Shown here in pieces: positions 1 through 9,355 of a stretch of 64,000 nucleotides of DNA; positions within the stretch are counted from its first letter, which is position 1; the number at the start of each line of letters is the position of its first letter. The translations under genes and the position numbers were made by a program. The notes under the pieces are model-generated. The model worked only from the letters and a program-made list of their open reading frames with translations, searched no databases and was not told the DNA's origin. Source of the stretch: Caulobacteraceae bacterium (lineage in GTDB: Bacteria; Pseudomonadota; Alphaproteobacteria; Caulobacterales; Aquidulcibacteraceae); the NCBI GenBank assembly GCA_009773335.1, contig WRPF01000013.1, positions 24,448-88,447 on the forward strand, given 5' to 3'.

Positions 1-2479
1 CCTTCACGCCCTCGGCTTCCACGAGGATCGAGCGCAGCCGCTGGCGGCGGTCGAGGCCCGTGACGCCCGGCGCGAACTCGACGTCCGCCACCGACGCCAG
101 CGGCACCTCGCGGCCGTCGGCGGTGCGGATGCGGAACTGCTGCAGGCTTTCCAGCGTGCGCCGGTCGTCGCGCGGATAGCGGACGTAGACGCGCACGTCG
201 TCGCCGTCGCGCGGCAGGCGCTGCGCCTCCTCGCCGAAATAGGCCTGACGCACCTGGCGCGAGACATCGGCGATGGAGATGCCGGTCTGCTCGGCGCCGG
301 GCTTCAACGTGAAGCGCAATTCCTCGATGGCCGCTTCCTGGCTGTCGCGCACGCTGGAGATTGCGGTGTAGCTGGAGAGCTTGGCCTTCAGTTCATCGAC
401 GGCCGACCGCAGGTCCGCCTGGTTCTCGCCGAGAATGGCGATCTGGAATTCCGGTCCGTTGTCATTGCCCGAGAGTGAGAAGCTGATTCGTTCCGCGTCG
501 GGCACTTCGCCAAGGAGTTCCTCAAGGCGCGCCGTCACCTGCTTGGAGCGCAGCTTCGGGCGACCCTCCGGCGGCGTGAGGCCGACATAGGCGCGGATCG
601 AGTTCTCCTCGATCGCCTGGCTCCACGAGCGCACCACGCCGCGCGACATCTTTCCGGTGTTGGGATCCTTGTAGGCGACCTCGGCGGTCTCCTTCTCCAG
701 CTGGATGCGCGCCGCGTCGAGCTGGGCGGCGACTTCCTCCATGCGCGAGAAGGGCGCCGTCTGCGGCAGCTCGATGGAAGCCATCATGAAGTCGCCTTCG
801 ACGTCAGGCATGAAGGTCTGCTTGACGCGCCCGGTGCTGACATAGCTGACCGCGATCATGAACACGCCGATGAAGATCGCGAGCGTCAGGTAGCGCCACT
901 TCACCGCGCCGCGCAGCAGCGGGCCGTGGACGTTGCGCGCCACCCAGATCACGGAATGCGCGCACTTCTGCTGGAAGGTCATCAGGCGGCCGAAGAACGT
1001 GTCGCTGCCCTTGGGCATCGTCACGTGCGCTAGGTGCGCCGGCAGGATGATGAGGCTCTCGATCAGCGAGAACACCAGCGTCGAGATGACGACGATGGAG
1101 ATCGATCGCGTGAACTGCTGCACTTCGCTCTGCAGCAGCATCCAAGGCGAGAACGCGATCATGGTCACGAACACCGACGCCACGAGCGGCTTCAGCACCA
1201 GTTGCGTCGCAATGATGGACGCGTCCGCCCCGTGTTCCCCGCGCTCGATGCGCTCATAGACCGCCTCGCCGACGATGATGGCGTCGTCGACCATGATGCC
1301 GAGCACCAGCAGGAAGCCGAACACCGTCATGAAGTTCAGCGACACGTTCATGTACGGCAGGATGAAGAACGAGCCGAGGAAGGCCGTCATCACGCCGATG
1401 GTCGCCCAGGTCGCCACCTTCGGGTGCAGCGTCAGCAGCAGCAGCAGGAAGATCAGCCCGAAGCCCTGCATGGCGTTCTGGAAGAGGATGCCGGTCAGCG
1501 CGTTGTAGTCTTCCGCCTGGTTGTAGACAGGCGTGATCTGGAGGCCCGTCGGCAGTTGGTCGCGGGCCTTCTTCAGGACCTCGTCCACCTTCTTGGACAC
1601 GTCCCAGATGTTGAACGTGTCGCCGACCTGCACGGTGACCAGCAGGGACGCCTCGCCGTTCATCCGCGAATAGACGTTCACGTCCTGGAAGCCGTCGATG
1701 ACCTTCGCCACATCGCCCACTTTCACGATGCCGCCATCGGCGGTCTGGCGAATGGTGATGGCTTCAAAGTCGATGCGCGTGTCGGCGAGGTTGCGCGCGC
1801 GCAGCTGGTAGTCGCCGTCCTGCGTCCGCACGGAGCCTGACGACAGGTTGATCGACGTGCGCCGGATCGCGCTCGCCACGTCGTCGAAGGTCAGCCCGTA
1901 GGCGCGCAACTGGTCCTCGGAAATCTCGATGGAGACTTCAGGCTGGCGGGCGCCGACGACGATGGTGTTCGACGCGCCGTCGATGATGGAAAGCTGGTCG
2001 CGCAGGCGTTCGGCGGTGGCGCGCAGCGTGCGCTCGTCGCTCTTGCCGTGCACGGAGATGATGTAGGTCCAGTCGCGGAACGTGCGCTGTTCGACCCGCA
2101 CGGGCTCCATGCTGGAGGGCAGGCCGGAGATCGAATCGATCTTCGAGCGCGCTTCCTGCGTGAGGTCCTGGATGTCCACGCCTGGGTTGGCGTTGAGGCT
2201 GACCCACGCGAAACCTTCGCCGGAACGCGAGCGCACCCAGTTGATGCCGTTGAGATCGGCCACCGCCTCCTCGAGGCGCACGGTGACCTGGCTTTCCATG
2301 TCCTCCGGCGAGGCGCCCGGCCAGAAGGCGGAGATATAGACGGACTGGTCCTTGCCCGGCGGAAAGAACTCCTTCTCCATCTTCATGAAGGAGAGCAGGC
2401 CCGCGATCGCACACGCGAGCATCAGCAGATTGCCCGCGACCGGGTTCTTGCCCCACCAGGCGACGATGCCCTTCATCAT
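1..2479 (-). CDS. RND efflux pump inner-membrane subunit, partial (C-terminus off the left edge)
   Basis: Read on the minus strand from an ATG with AGGAG six bases upstream, this frame stays open to the window edge, giving about 826 residues of a protein that is usually about 1030-1060. The N-terminus (MMKGIVAWWGKNPVAGNLL) is a typical RND first membrane helix. It is followed by a large periplasmic porter region and then by helices carrying the paired Asp of the proton relay (GIMVDDAIIVGEAVYERIE). The pump takes substrate from the periplasm or membrane and passes it to the outer-membrane factor through the adaptor encoded just upstream. It is the third gene of the operon, 9 bases after the adaptor stop. 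The substrate cannot be told from sequence. Confidence 0.93.
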   Translation of the reverse strand, partial: MMKGIVAWWGKNPVAGNLLMLACAIAGLLSFMKMEKEFFPPGKDQSVYISAFWPGASPEDMESQVTVRLEEAVADLNGINWVRSRSGEGFAWVSLNANPGVDIQDLTQEARSKIDSISGLPSSMEPVRVEQRTFRDWTYIISVHGKSDERTLRATAERLRDQLSIIDGASNTIVVGARQPEVSIEISEDQLRAYGLTFDDVASAIRRTSINLSSGSVRTQDGDYQLRARNLADTRIDFEAITIRQTADGGIVKVGDVAKVIDGFQDVNVYSRMNGEASLLVTVQVGDTFNIWDVSKKVDEVLKKARDQLPTGLQITPVYNQAEDYNALTGILFQNAMQGFGLIFLLLLLTLHPKVATWATIGVMTAFLGSFFILPYMNVSLNFMTVFGFLLVLGIMVDDAIIVGEAVYERIERGEHGADASIIATQLVLKPLVASVFVTMIAFSPWMLLQSEVQQFTRSISIVVISTLVFSLIESLIILPAHLAHVTMPKGSDTFFGRLMTFQQKCAHSVIWVARNVHGPLLRGAVKWRYLTLAIFIGVFMIAVSYVSTGRVKQTFMPDVEGDFMMASIELPQTAPFSRMEEVAAQLDAARIQLEKETAEVAYKDPNTGKMSRGVVRSWSQAIEENSIRAYVGLTPPEGRPKLRSKQVTARLEELLGEVPDAERISFSLSGNDNGPEFQIAILGENQADLRSAVDELKAKLSSYTAISSVRDSQEAAIEELRFTLKPGAEQTGISIADVSRQVRQAYFGEEAQRLPRDGDDVRVYVRYPRDDRRTLESLQQFRIRTADGREVPLASVADVEFAPGVTGLDRRQRLRSILVEAEGVK

Positions 2480-2488
2480 GGCGTGCTC

Positions 2489-3751
2489 CTATTCCGACCG
2501 TTGCCGGAGTTCGTCGGCGGTTTCCGCCGAGGCGGCGGCGCGCGCGATCGGCGTGACTTTCATCCCTTGACGCGGGGTGGGCAGGTGCGAGACCACGACC
2601 CGCTCGCCCGCCCGGACGCCCGTGCGGAAGAAGACCTCGTCGCCCGTCGTCTGCGCCGCGTGCACCGTGCGGATGTCGATCGTGTTCTGCGCGGTCACCA
2701 CATAGATGAACTCGTTGCGCTTCAGCGCCGAGCGCGGCGCCGCTGCGAAGGTCTCCGATCTTGCGCCATCGATGTGCGCGGTGACGAAGAGGCCTGGCGC
2801 CAACGGCGCGCCGTTGCGCGACGAGAAGGGGTCGCGCACCTCCACGGTGCCGTAGACCAGACGCGTCTGCGGGTCGATGGCGGCTTCGGTGCGCACGAGG
2901 CGGCCTTCCCAGCGACGATCCTGACCGCCGACGGGTGCGTTGAGGTGCGCGTCGGCGCCGCGGCGCTGCGTGCTGGCGTTGAAGCCCACGGGCGTCTGCA
3001 ACAACGCGAGGTCGCTGTCGGCCAGCGGCACGCGCACTTCCATGACGTCGGTGGCGAACACTTCGCCCACGATCGCGCCCGGGCCGACGAAGTCGCCGAC
3101 ATTGAGTTTCTTCGATCGCACGCGGCCGTCGAACGGCGCGCGCACGTTGGTGCGTTCCAGATCCAGCTCCGCGGACCGGAGCTGCGCCTGCGCAGCGTCG
3201 AGCGCGGCCTTGGCCTGCGCCAGCTGCGGTTCGCGCAATGCGAGCGCGGAGGCCTTCTGGCCCTGACCGAGCGCTTCCCAATCGCGACGGGCGAGTTCGG
3301 ATTCCGCTTCCTCGCGCGCCACGCCCTCTCGCGCCTGCGCCACCTGGCTGCGCGCGCGGATGACCGCGAGGCGATAGTCGGCGTCGTCGATGCGTACGAG
3401 CGTCTGGCCCTTGCGGAACGCGCCGCCGGCGGCGAACGCCGGGTCCACCGAAACGATCCGTCCGGAAACCTGGGCTGCGAGCGCGGCCTGCGTCTTCGGC
3501 GTCGCCTCGCCCTGCACGGTGATCGACAGGCGCGTGGTGCGCGTTTCCACGGGCGCGACCTGCACCGCCACCGCGCCGGGGGCCTCGTCCTTCTTTTCCG
3601 GCTTCGGCTTCGTGGCGTCGAGAACGCCCATCACCATGACGACGCCAACCACGACGCCGATCGGCGCCAGCACCATCGCGGAGCGACGGATGAAGGCCAT
3701 GGCGCCGCCGCTCTTGGGCTCGCCAGTTTCGTTGTCCATGGGACCGCTCAT
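2489..3751 (-). CDS. RND efflux periplasmic adaptor (membrane fusion protein, HlyD/AcrA type)
   Basis: 420 residues. One membrane anchor (about residues 20-44, rich in Val and Met) is followed by a split lipoyl domain (VETRTTRLSITVQGEA... and VRAPFDGRVRSKKLNVGDFV) around a coiled-coil hairpin rich in Ala, Gln and Arg. A beta-barrel and a membrane-proximal domain (GVRAGERVVVSHLP) complete it. This is the order of RND adaptors that bridge the pump and the TolC-like channel. Its ATG overlaps the stop of the upstream outer-membrane factor (ATGA), so the two are probably translationally coupled. A second ATG four codons in is also possible as start. Confidence 0.93.
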   Translation of the reverse strand: MSGPMDNETGEPKSGGAMAFIRRSAMVLAPIGVVVGVVMVMGVLDATKPKPEKKDEAPGAVAVQVAPVETRTTRLSITVQGEATPKTQAALAAQVSGRIVSVDPAFAAGGAFRKGQTLVRIDDADYRLAVIRARSQVAQAREGVAREEAESELARRDWEALGQGQKASALALREPQLAQAKAALDAAQAQLRSAELDLERTNVRAPFDGRVRSKKLNVGDFVGPGAIVGEVFATDVMEVRVPLADSDLALLQTPVGFNASTQRRGADAHLNAPVGGQDRRWEGRLVRTEAAIDPQTRLVYGTVEVRDPFSSRNGAPLAPGLFVTAHIDGARSETFAAAPRSALKRNEFIYVVTAQNTIDIRTVHAAQTTGDEVFFRTGVRAGERVVVSHLPTPRQGMKVTPIARAAASAETADELRQRSE

Positions 3752-5160
3752 CGGTCGTTCTCCCGGGAAGATGCAGGCGCGAGGCCACCGGTTTCGGCGC
3801 CGCCGCCCAGTGCGACGTGATAGGTGACGCGGTTCGACGCGCGCGCGGCGCGCGCCTGAATGAGGCCGCGCTCGGCGTCGATGCGACGGGTGTAGGCGTC
3901 GATCAGTTCGAAAATCGTCGCCACGCCGCTGGTGTATTCGCGCTCCGCGAGGCGTTGCGCTTCACGCGCTTCTTCCGCGGCTTTCGCAAGTTCGACTTCA
4001 CGGATTGCGAACGCCGCATCCGCCGACAGCGCGCCTTCGACTTCGCTCCACGCGCCGATGGCGGTGGTGACGTAGTTTGCCGCAGCGGCGCGCGAATCCG
4101 CCGCCGCTGCGCGCGCTTCCGCGCGCAATGCCCCGCCATTGAACAGCGGCGCGGCGAGACCGCCGAGCACCTGGGTGACGAGGCCGTCGACATCGGTGAT
4201 GTCGCGCAGTCCGTCGCCCGACCCGGAAGCGGTCGCGCTCAGCGTGAGGCGCGGCAGCAATGCCTTGCGCGCCTCGCTTGCACGCAGGCCGGAGGCTTCC
4301 AGCCGCGCTTCCGCAGCCGCAACATCGGGGCGGCGCGCCAGCAGATCGGCAGGTGCGCCGGCGGCGGAAATCGGTTGCAAGGCAGGGAGTTCCGATTGCG
4401 TCGCAAGTGCTGCATCGGGGTAACGGCCAAGCAGCGCCTGCAATGCGCGCGACGACTGCAGCAATGCGTCGCGCTGCGCCGCCTGTTGCGCGCGCGCCGA
4501 CGCCACCTGGCTGCGCGCGGTGCGCACGGACAGCGCCGTCAGCAATCCGCTTGCGTAGCGGCGATCGGTGATTTCAAGCGCGCGTTCGCGCTGCGCCAGG
4601 TCCTCGTCGGCGAGCGTCGCAAGCTGGCGCGCCTGCACCAGATCGATCCAGGCGCTCGCGGTCTGTCCGGCGACCGAAAGGCGTGCGCCGTTGAGGTCCG
4701 CATTGGCGGCGCGGGAGTCCGCGAAACTCGCGCGTGTTCCGTCCAGCACGCGGCCCCAGAGATCGGCTTCCCATGTTGTGGAGAGGCGCGAGGTCGAGAG
4801 GTCGGCGCGGATGCGATCATCTGTTCCCGCGACCGGCGTTTCGGTCCGCGATGAGCCGAAGCTGATGTCGAGGTCGGGCAGCCAGCGTCCTGCTGCGGCG
4901 CGGGCGCGTTCATGGGTCGCACGGGCGCGCGCCTCGGCGGCATGCAGACCCGGGTTGGCCTTGAGGGCTTCCGCCACATAGGCGGTCAGTTCCGGTGTCG
5001 TGAAACTTTCTACCCACGCGTCTTCCGGGGTGGTCGCGGCGGCGGTCGGCGTCGTCGCCTGCGCAGCGAACGACTGCGGCGGCGCCGGAGGCTCCGCCTT
5101 CGTCGCGCAGGCGCCCGTCATCGCCGCGAGCCCGATTCCTATCCACAGGTGGCGCATCAT
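3748..5160 (-). CDS. TolC-family outer-membrane efflux lipoprotein (NodT/OprM type)
   Basis: 470 residues. The N-terminus MMRHLWIGIGLAAMTGACAT is a lipoprotein signal with the probable lipidated Cys at residue 19. Two outer-membrane-efflux repeats follow, with the usual helical pattern (PGLHAAEARARATHERARAAAGRWLPDL; ARRPDVAAAEARLEASG; AEREYTSGVATIFELIDAYT). It forms the trimeric outer-membrane exit duct for the adaptor and pump encoded downstream. First gene of the three-gene efflux operon, with its own promoter region at 5161-5412 shared with the divergent phoR. Confidence 0.93.
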   Translation of the reverse strand: MMRHLWIGIGLAAMTGACATKAEPPAPPQSFAAQATTPTAAATTPEDAWVESFTTPELTAYVAEALKANPGLHAAEARARATHERARAAAGRWLPDLDISFGSSRTETPVAGTDDRIRADLSTSRLSTTWEADLWGRVLDGTRASFADSRAANADLNGARLSVAGQTASAWIDLVQARQLATLADEDLAQRERALEITDRRYASGLLTALSVRTARSQVASARAQQAAQRDALLQSSRALQALLGRYPDAALATQSELPALQPISAAGAPADLLARRPDVAAAEARLEASGLRASEARKALLPRLTLSATASGSGDGLRDITDVDGLVTQVLGGLAAPLFNGGALRAEARAAAADSRAAAANYVTTAIGAWSEVEGALSADAAFAIREVELAKAAEEAREAQRLAEREYTSGVATIFELIDAYTRRIDAERGLIQARAARASNRVTYHVALGGGAETGGLAPASSRENDR

Positions 5161-5412
5161 CTATATCTTGGTCCCCAAGCGCCGGGCGATACCGGCAACG
5201 ATCCCGAAAGTCAATAATTACATATCGACATTCAATAATTTCGTAAACCCTTATCCTCTCCCCGGAAGGATGGTTTGCCTATGCGATGCAGCCGCGCCCG
5301 GGATCGGATGCACGGCGTCGCGATCGGCGTTAAGGTTTGACGGGCGCCGAGTCGGCGCCCATCTCCCGTGCACGTGAACCGGGAGCGCCCTTAGCCCCGA
5401 ACGGATCGATCA
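5161..5412. promoter_or_regulatory. Divergent intergenic region between the efflux operon and phoR
   Basis: On the minus strand a TTGACT box (5213-5208) lies 17 bases from TATCGC, a plausible promoter for the efflux operon. The 9-mer TCAATAATT occurs twice in the same orientation at 5211 and 5232, 21 bp apart (two helical turns), overlapping that -35 box. CTTGG-TCC-CCAAG (5167-5179) is an inverted repeat just before the efflux start. On the phoR side a GC-rich palindrome (5342-5360) and a hairpin with CTCCCG/CGGGAG arms (5363-5385) precede the phoR ATG. No convincing Pho box was seen here. Confidence 0.4.
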
Positions 5413-6792
5413 ATGCGCGTCCCGGACGCCTTTCTCGCGCGCTGGACCCGCCCGGTCTTGATCGGGACGGGGCTAGCATGCGCCGCGGCGCTCGGTCTGG
5501 AGCTCGCGGGCGGCGGCAGGCCCGCCACAGTGCTGGCCCTGCTGGTTGCGGGGTCCATTGCAGGTTTTCTGGCCTATCGCGATGTCGTGACGTCGATCTC
5601 GCCCGCGCCGCTTTCGCCCCCTGCGGCCGACATCGCGCCATCCGCCGAACCGGAGAAATTTCTCACCGAGCTCGGACCCTTCATCGAGGCCCTGCCGGAG
5701 GCGACGCTGCTCGTCGACAGCGAAGGACGGGTGGCGGCGTCCAACCGCGAAGCGCGCCGGCAGTTGCAGTTCGAGGCGCTGGGTCTGCGCCTGTCGGCGA
5801 TCCTGCGTCATCCCGAGATCCTCGAAGCGGCCCATGGGGCGGCGGTGGACGGGACGACCCGCGTCGTCGAATACGAGAACGCAGCGCCCGTCGAGGAGCA
5901 TTACCGGGTCTATGTCGCGCCGATCGCTTGGGGAGACAACACCGCCGCGCTGATGATCTTTCACGACCAGACCGCCCACATCGTCACCGAACGGATGCGG
6001 GCGGACTTTCTGGCCAACGCCAGCCACGAGCTGAAAACCCCTGTCACATCAATTTCCCTGCTCATCGAGACGCTGGGCGGTGCGGCACGGGAGGATGTGA
6101 CCGCCCGCGAGCGCTTCCTGGGGCTCATGGAGCGTCAGGTCGACCGGATGCGCCGGCTGATCGACGACCTGCTGTCCCTGTCGAAGATCGAGATCAACGA
6201 GCACGTCCCGCCATCCGAGCGCGCCGATCTGGTGATGATCGCCCGGGAAGCAGCCGAAACCCTCGGCGCGGTCGCCGCCGACCGCAGCGTCACCGTGCGC
6301 GTGTCGCCCGAGTCGGCCCAGCATCTGGTGATCGGCGACCGGTTCCAACTCACCCAGGTCGCCCAGAACCTTATCGACAACGCCATCAAGTACTCGCCGG
6401 ATAACGGGGAGGTGACCGTCGAGATCGGCGCAGCGGAGGGGCGCGAGGCCGCCGCCGACCGCGCCGGACGGCAGTGGCCGGACGCTTCGCGCATCTCGCT
6501 GCTCACGCCCGGCGCGCCCGCGTCGCGGCGCTTCGTCTATCTCCGGGTCGCCGACCAGGGGCCGGGGATTCCCCGCCGCCACCTGCCGCGACTGAGCGAG
6601 CGGTTTTTTCGCGTGGAACGCGATCAGCAGGCAGTGGAGCGCCCCGGCACCGGGCTGGGGCTCGCCATCGTCAAGCATATCGTCAATCGCCATCGCGGCG
6701 GCTTCGTCGTGGAGAGCGAGCCGGGGCGCGGATCGGCCTTCGCCATTTACCTTGATCAGGCGAGGCAGGCATCCGCGAGTGCGACCACATAG
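5413..6792 (+). CDS. phoR: Phosphate regulon sensor histidine kinase PhoR
   Basis: 459 residues. Two N-terminal membrane helices (about 14-32 and 37-55), a PAS-like domain (about 88-190), a HisKA domain with phospho-accepting His205 in NASHELKTPVTSI, then HATPase boxes N (NLIDNAIKYSPDNGE, from about 319), G1 (DQGPGIP, about 381) and G2 (GTGLGLAIVKHI, about 412). PhoR phosphorylates PhoB when phosphate is scarce and is held inactive through PhoU and the Pst transporter when it is plentiful. The identification rests on architecture plus the neighbouring pstB-phoU-phoB. A stretch of about 30 residues between the N and G1 boxes (about 341-372) is longer than usual in this family. Confidence 0.93.
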   Translation: MRVPDAFLARWTRPVLIGTGLACAAALGLELAGGGRPATVLALLVAGSIAGFLAYRDVVTSISPAPLSPPAADIAPSAEPEKFLTELGPFIEALPEATLLVDSEGRVAASNREARRQLQFEALGLRLSAILRHPEILEAAHGAAVDGTTRVVEYENAAPVEEHYRVYVAPIAWGDNTAALMIFHDQTAHIVTERMRADFLANASHELKTPVTSISLLIETLGGAAREDVTARERFLGLMERQVDRMRRLIDDLLSLSKIEINEHVPPSERADLVMIAREAAETLGAVAADRSVTVRVSPESAQHLVIGDRFQLTQVAQNLIDNAIKYSPDNGEVTVEIGAAEGREAAADRAGRQWPDASRISLLTPGAPASRRFVYLRVADQGPGIPRRHLPRLSERFFRVERDQQAVERPGTGLGLAIVKHIVNRHRGGFVVESEPGRGSAFAIYLDQARQASASATT

Positions 6793-6810
6793 ATCAACGC
6801 ATGTCGGTTA

Positions 6811-6828
6811 TTTCACGATAGTGTCACG
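6811..6828 (+). promoter_or_regulatory. Pho-box-like PhoB site upstream of pstB-phoU-phoB
   Basis: TTTCACG-ATAG-TGTCACG: two 7-bp direct units with a 4-bp spacer, the 11-bp periodicity of a PhoB box. A weaker unit (CATGTCG) fits one period upstream. TAGAGA, a possible -10, starts 9 bases after the second unit, and the same spacing is seen at the porin promoter near 53.1 kb. A leader of about 90 nt separates it from the pstB start. Confidence 0.55.
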
Positions 6829-6930
6829 CAAGGTGCGTAGAGACGGTCCGTGATCGTGATCCGACTCTTTGAGCCGGAGCCTGAGTGCGCCCGCATTCTT
6901 GCGCGCCAAGCAATCCTAGGAGCCGTTTCG

Positions 6931-7785
6931 ATGAATTTCCAGTCGCCGCAGGCAGGGGAAGAACGGCTCCCGGGCGCCCTCCAGATGGCTGTGCCGACCG
7001 TCAAGAGCGCCGGCGACGCCTCGCGCGGCGAGATCAAGGTCGATGCGCGTGACGTAAACGTCTTCTACGGAGCCAAGCAGGCCCTGTTCAATGTCTCGAT
7101 CGGCATACCGGATCGTTCCGTGACTGCGTTCATCGGGCCGTCCGGCTGCGGCAAGACCACCTTCCTGCGCTGCATCAACCGCATGAACGACCTCATCGAG
7201 GGCTGCAAGGTGTCCGGCGTCATCGAGATCGAAGGCACGAACGCTTACGACAAGTCGGTCGATCCGGTCGTCCTGCGCGCCCGTGTCGGCATGGTGTTCC
7301 AGAAGCCGAACCCGTTCCCGAAGTCGATCTACGAGAATGTCGCCTACGGACCGCGCATCCACGGCATGACGACGAAGAAGTCCGAACTCGACGCCATCGT
7401 CGAGAAGTCTCTGCGCCGGGCCGGCCTCTGGGAGGAGGTGAAGGATCGCCTGCACCAGAGCGGCATGGGCCTGTCGGGCGGCCAGCAGCAGCGCCTTGTC
7501 ATCGCGCGCACCGTCGCCATCGAGCCGCAGGTGATCCTCATGGACGAGCCGTGTTCGGCGCTCGACCCGATCGCCACGGCGCGCATCGAGGAGCTGATCG
7601 ACGAACTCCGGACGAACTACTGCATCATCATCGTCACACACTCGATGGCGCAGGCTGCGCGGGTTTCGCAGAAGACCGCGTTCTTTCACCTCGGCACGCT
7701 GGTCGAGACGGGCAGCACGGAAGAAATCTTCCAGAATCCCCGCGACAAGCGTACGCAGGACTACATCACCGGCCGGTTCGGCTGA
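6931..7785 (+). CDS. pstB: Phosphate ABC transporter ATP-binding protein PstB
   Basis: 284 residues from the ATG preceded by TAGGAG at eight bases; a longer in-frame start at 6850 lacks a ribosome site and would read through the presumed leader. Walker [10 protein letters not shown] (about 69-77), the ABC signature LSGGQQQRL, Walker [14 protein letters not shown] and the switch His (IIVTHSM) are all present. It has an N-terminal extension of about 35 residues before the ATPase core. PstB powers phosphate import through PstC/PstA, which are encoded 49 kb away in this window with pstS, and also signals phosphate status to PhoR. Confidence 0.96.
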   Translation: MNFQSPQAGEERLPGALQMAVPTVKSAGDASRGEIKVDARDVNVFYGAKQALFNVSIGIPDRSVTAFIGPSGCGKTTFLRCINRMNDLIEGCKVSGVIEIEGTNAYDKSVDPVVLRARVGMVFQKPNPFPKSIYENVAYGPRIHGMTTKKSELDAIVEKSLRRAGLWEEVKDRLHQSGMGLSGGQQQRLVIARTVAIEPQVILMDEPCSALDPIATARIEELIDELRTNYCIIIVTHSMAQAARVSQKTAFFHLGTLVETGSTEEIFQNPRDKRTQDYITGRFG

Positions 7786-7823
7786 TAGCCGCATAACCGA
7801 AACTCTGCAACGGAAGGCCTCGC

Positions 7824-8516
7824 ATGGGCGACCACATCGTCAAGGCGTTTGATCAGGCGCTTGACCACCTCGCAGGCGACCTCGCCAAGATGGGCGGGCT
7901 TGCGGAGTCGCAGGTCAACGACGCAATCACTGCGATCACGCGCCGTGACACCGCGCTGGCGCAGGCCGTCATCGAGCGCGACGCCAAGGTGGACGTTGCG
8001 CAGAAGGAGGTCGAGAAGCGGTGCTCGTCGCTGCTTGCGCTGCGCCAGCCTATGGCCAACGACCTGCGCGAGGTGATGGCGGCGTGGAAGATTTCCGGCG
8101 ACCTCGAGCGCGTGGGCGATCTCGCCAAGAACATCGCCAAGCGCACGCTCGTCATCAACCAGTCCGATCCGATCCAGCTCACGCGCTCGATCGAGCGGAT
8201 GGGGCGTCTCGCGGCGGCGCACCTGAAGCAGGTTCTCGATGCGTACTCGTCGCGCGAAGTGGCGCCGGCGCTCGCGATCTGGTTCCAGGACGAGGACATC
8301 GACGCGCACTATAATTCGCTGTTTCGCGAACTTCTCACCTACATGATGGAAGATCCGCGCACGATCGGGCCCTGCGCGCACCTGCTGTTTGTGGCCAAGA
8401 ACATCGAACGCATCGGCGATCACAGCACCAACATCGCAGAGACCGTGCATTACCTCGTCACTGGCGAGGAAATTGCTTCGCAGCGGCCGAAAGCCGACGA
8501 TGAGCGAAACGTTTAG
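7824..8516 (+). CDS. phoU: Phosphate signalling accessory protein PhoU
   Basis: 230 residues with the two repeated three-helix PhoU domains. Each carries an E/DxxxD-type metal motif region (WKISGDLERVGDLAKNIAKR near residue 90 and VAKNIERIGDHSTNIAE near 190). PhoU is a peripheral protein that links the Pst transporter to PhoR and restrains the kinase when phosphate is abundant. It sits between pstB and phoB, preceded by GGAAGG, in the conserved pstB-phoU-phoB order. Confidence 0.95.
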   Translation: MGDHIVKAFDQALDHLAGDLAKMGGLAESQVNDAITAITRRDTALAQAVIERDAKVDVAQKEVEKRCSSLLALRQPMANDLREVMAAWKISGDLERVGDLAKNIAKRTLVINQSDPIQLTRSIERMGRLAAAHLKQVLDAYSSREVAPALAIWFQDEDIDAHYNSLFRELLTYMMEDPRTIGPCAHLLFVAKNIERIGDHSTNIAETVHYLVTGEEIASQRPKADDERNV

Positions 8517-8537
8517 CCCCGGAAGGAAAATGTCGCG

Positions 8538-9227
8538 ATGACGCCGCATGTGCTGGTGGTCGAGGACGAAGAGCCGATCGCGCAACTGCTCAAGTACAAT
8601 CTTGAGAAGGAAGGCTACCGCGTTTCCGTCGCCGGCGACGGCGAGGAGGCGCTGCTGCTGGCCGATGAGGGCAAGCCCGATCTCGTCGTGCTGGACTGGA
8701 TGCTGCCCAAGATCGCGGGCATCGAGGTGTGCCGGCGCCTGCGCAGCGCGCGCGAAAGCCGCAACACGCCGATCGTGATGCTCACCGCCCGCGGCGATGA
8801 GGGCGACCGTATCCGCGGCCTCGACACCGGCGCTGACGACTACATCGTCAAACCATTCCAGATGAGCGAGCTTCTCGCCCGCCTGCGCGCGGTGATGCGG
8901 CGCATCCGCCCGGCGCTGGCCGACGACAAGGTCGCCGCCGGAGACGTTACGCTGGATCGCGGGTCGCATCGCGTGAAGCGGGCAGGGCGCGACGTGCATC
9001 TCGGCCCCACGGAATTCCGGTTGCTTGAGTACTTGATGCAGCATCCCGGACGCGTGTTTTCGCGCGAACAGCTCCTCGACGCCGTGTGGGGTTCGGAAGT
9101 CTACGTCGAAGCGCGCACCGTGGACGTTCACATCGGCCGCCTGCGCCGCGCGCTGAACGCCGGCCAGGAGTTCGACCCGATCCGCACGGTGCGCAGTGCG
9201 GGGTATTCCTTCGACGCCGAAGGCTGA
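8538..9227 (+). CDS. phoB: Phosphate regulon response regulator PhoB
   Basis: 229 residues. Receiver domain with acidic pair Glu9-Asp10, phospho-acceptor Asp53 (VVLDWMLP) and the conserved Lys (YIVKPF). The C-terminal winged helix has the OmpR/PhoB pattern (LGPTEFRLLEYLMQHPGRVFS... TVDVHIGRLRRAL). PhoB-P binds Pho boxes; candidate sites in this window lie upstream of pstB (6811) and of the porin-pstSCA operon (53101). The gene ends at a dyad (9287-9309) before an unrelated gene. Confidence 0.96.
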   Translation: MTPHVLVVEDEEPIAQLLKYNLEKEGYRVSVAGDGEEALLLADEGKPDLVVLDWMLPKIAGIEVCRRLRSARESRNTPIVMLTARGDEGDRIRGLDTGADDYIVKPFQMSELLARLRAVMRRIRPALADDKVAAGDVTLDRGSHRVKRAGRDVHLGPTEFRLLEYLMQHPGRVFSREQLLDAVWGSEVYVEARTVDVHIGRLRRALNAGQEFDPIRTVRSAGYSFDAEG

Positions 9228-9286
9228 CACGGCCCATCCCGTACTATCCCACCCCGTGGATCACAGCCGGCGCGACCTTTCGTTAA

Positions 9287-9309
9287 GGGTCCGCTGGCAT
9301 ATCGGACCC
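9287..9309 (+). terminator. Inverted repeat after phoB, possible terminator
   Basis: GGGTCCG and CGGACCC arms (7 bp) around a 9-nt loop, 60 bases after the phoB stop. There is no run of T after it, so it may act as an mRNA end-stabiliser and not as an intrinsic terminator. Confidence 0.35.
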
Positions 9310-9355
9310 GGGAGCGGTCCGTCGGTGCGGGCCGCGTGACAGGGGCGCGAAACGG

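Noticed and set aside
2048..3820. Long plus-strand open frame opposite the efflux pump and adaptor genes
   Set aside because: Shadow of the minus-strand genes in GC-rich DNA; its product is His/Arg-rich with no domain, while the opposite strand encodes clear RND proteins.
5342..5385. Palindrome and hairpin before phoR as REP elements
   Set aside because: No GTAG or GGAG head beside the stems in the right arrangement, and not similar to the REPs at 48.9-51.4 kb.
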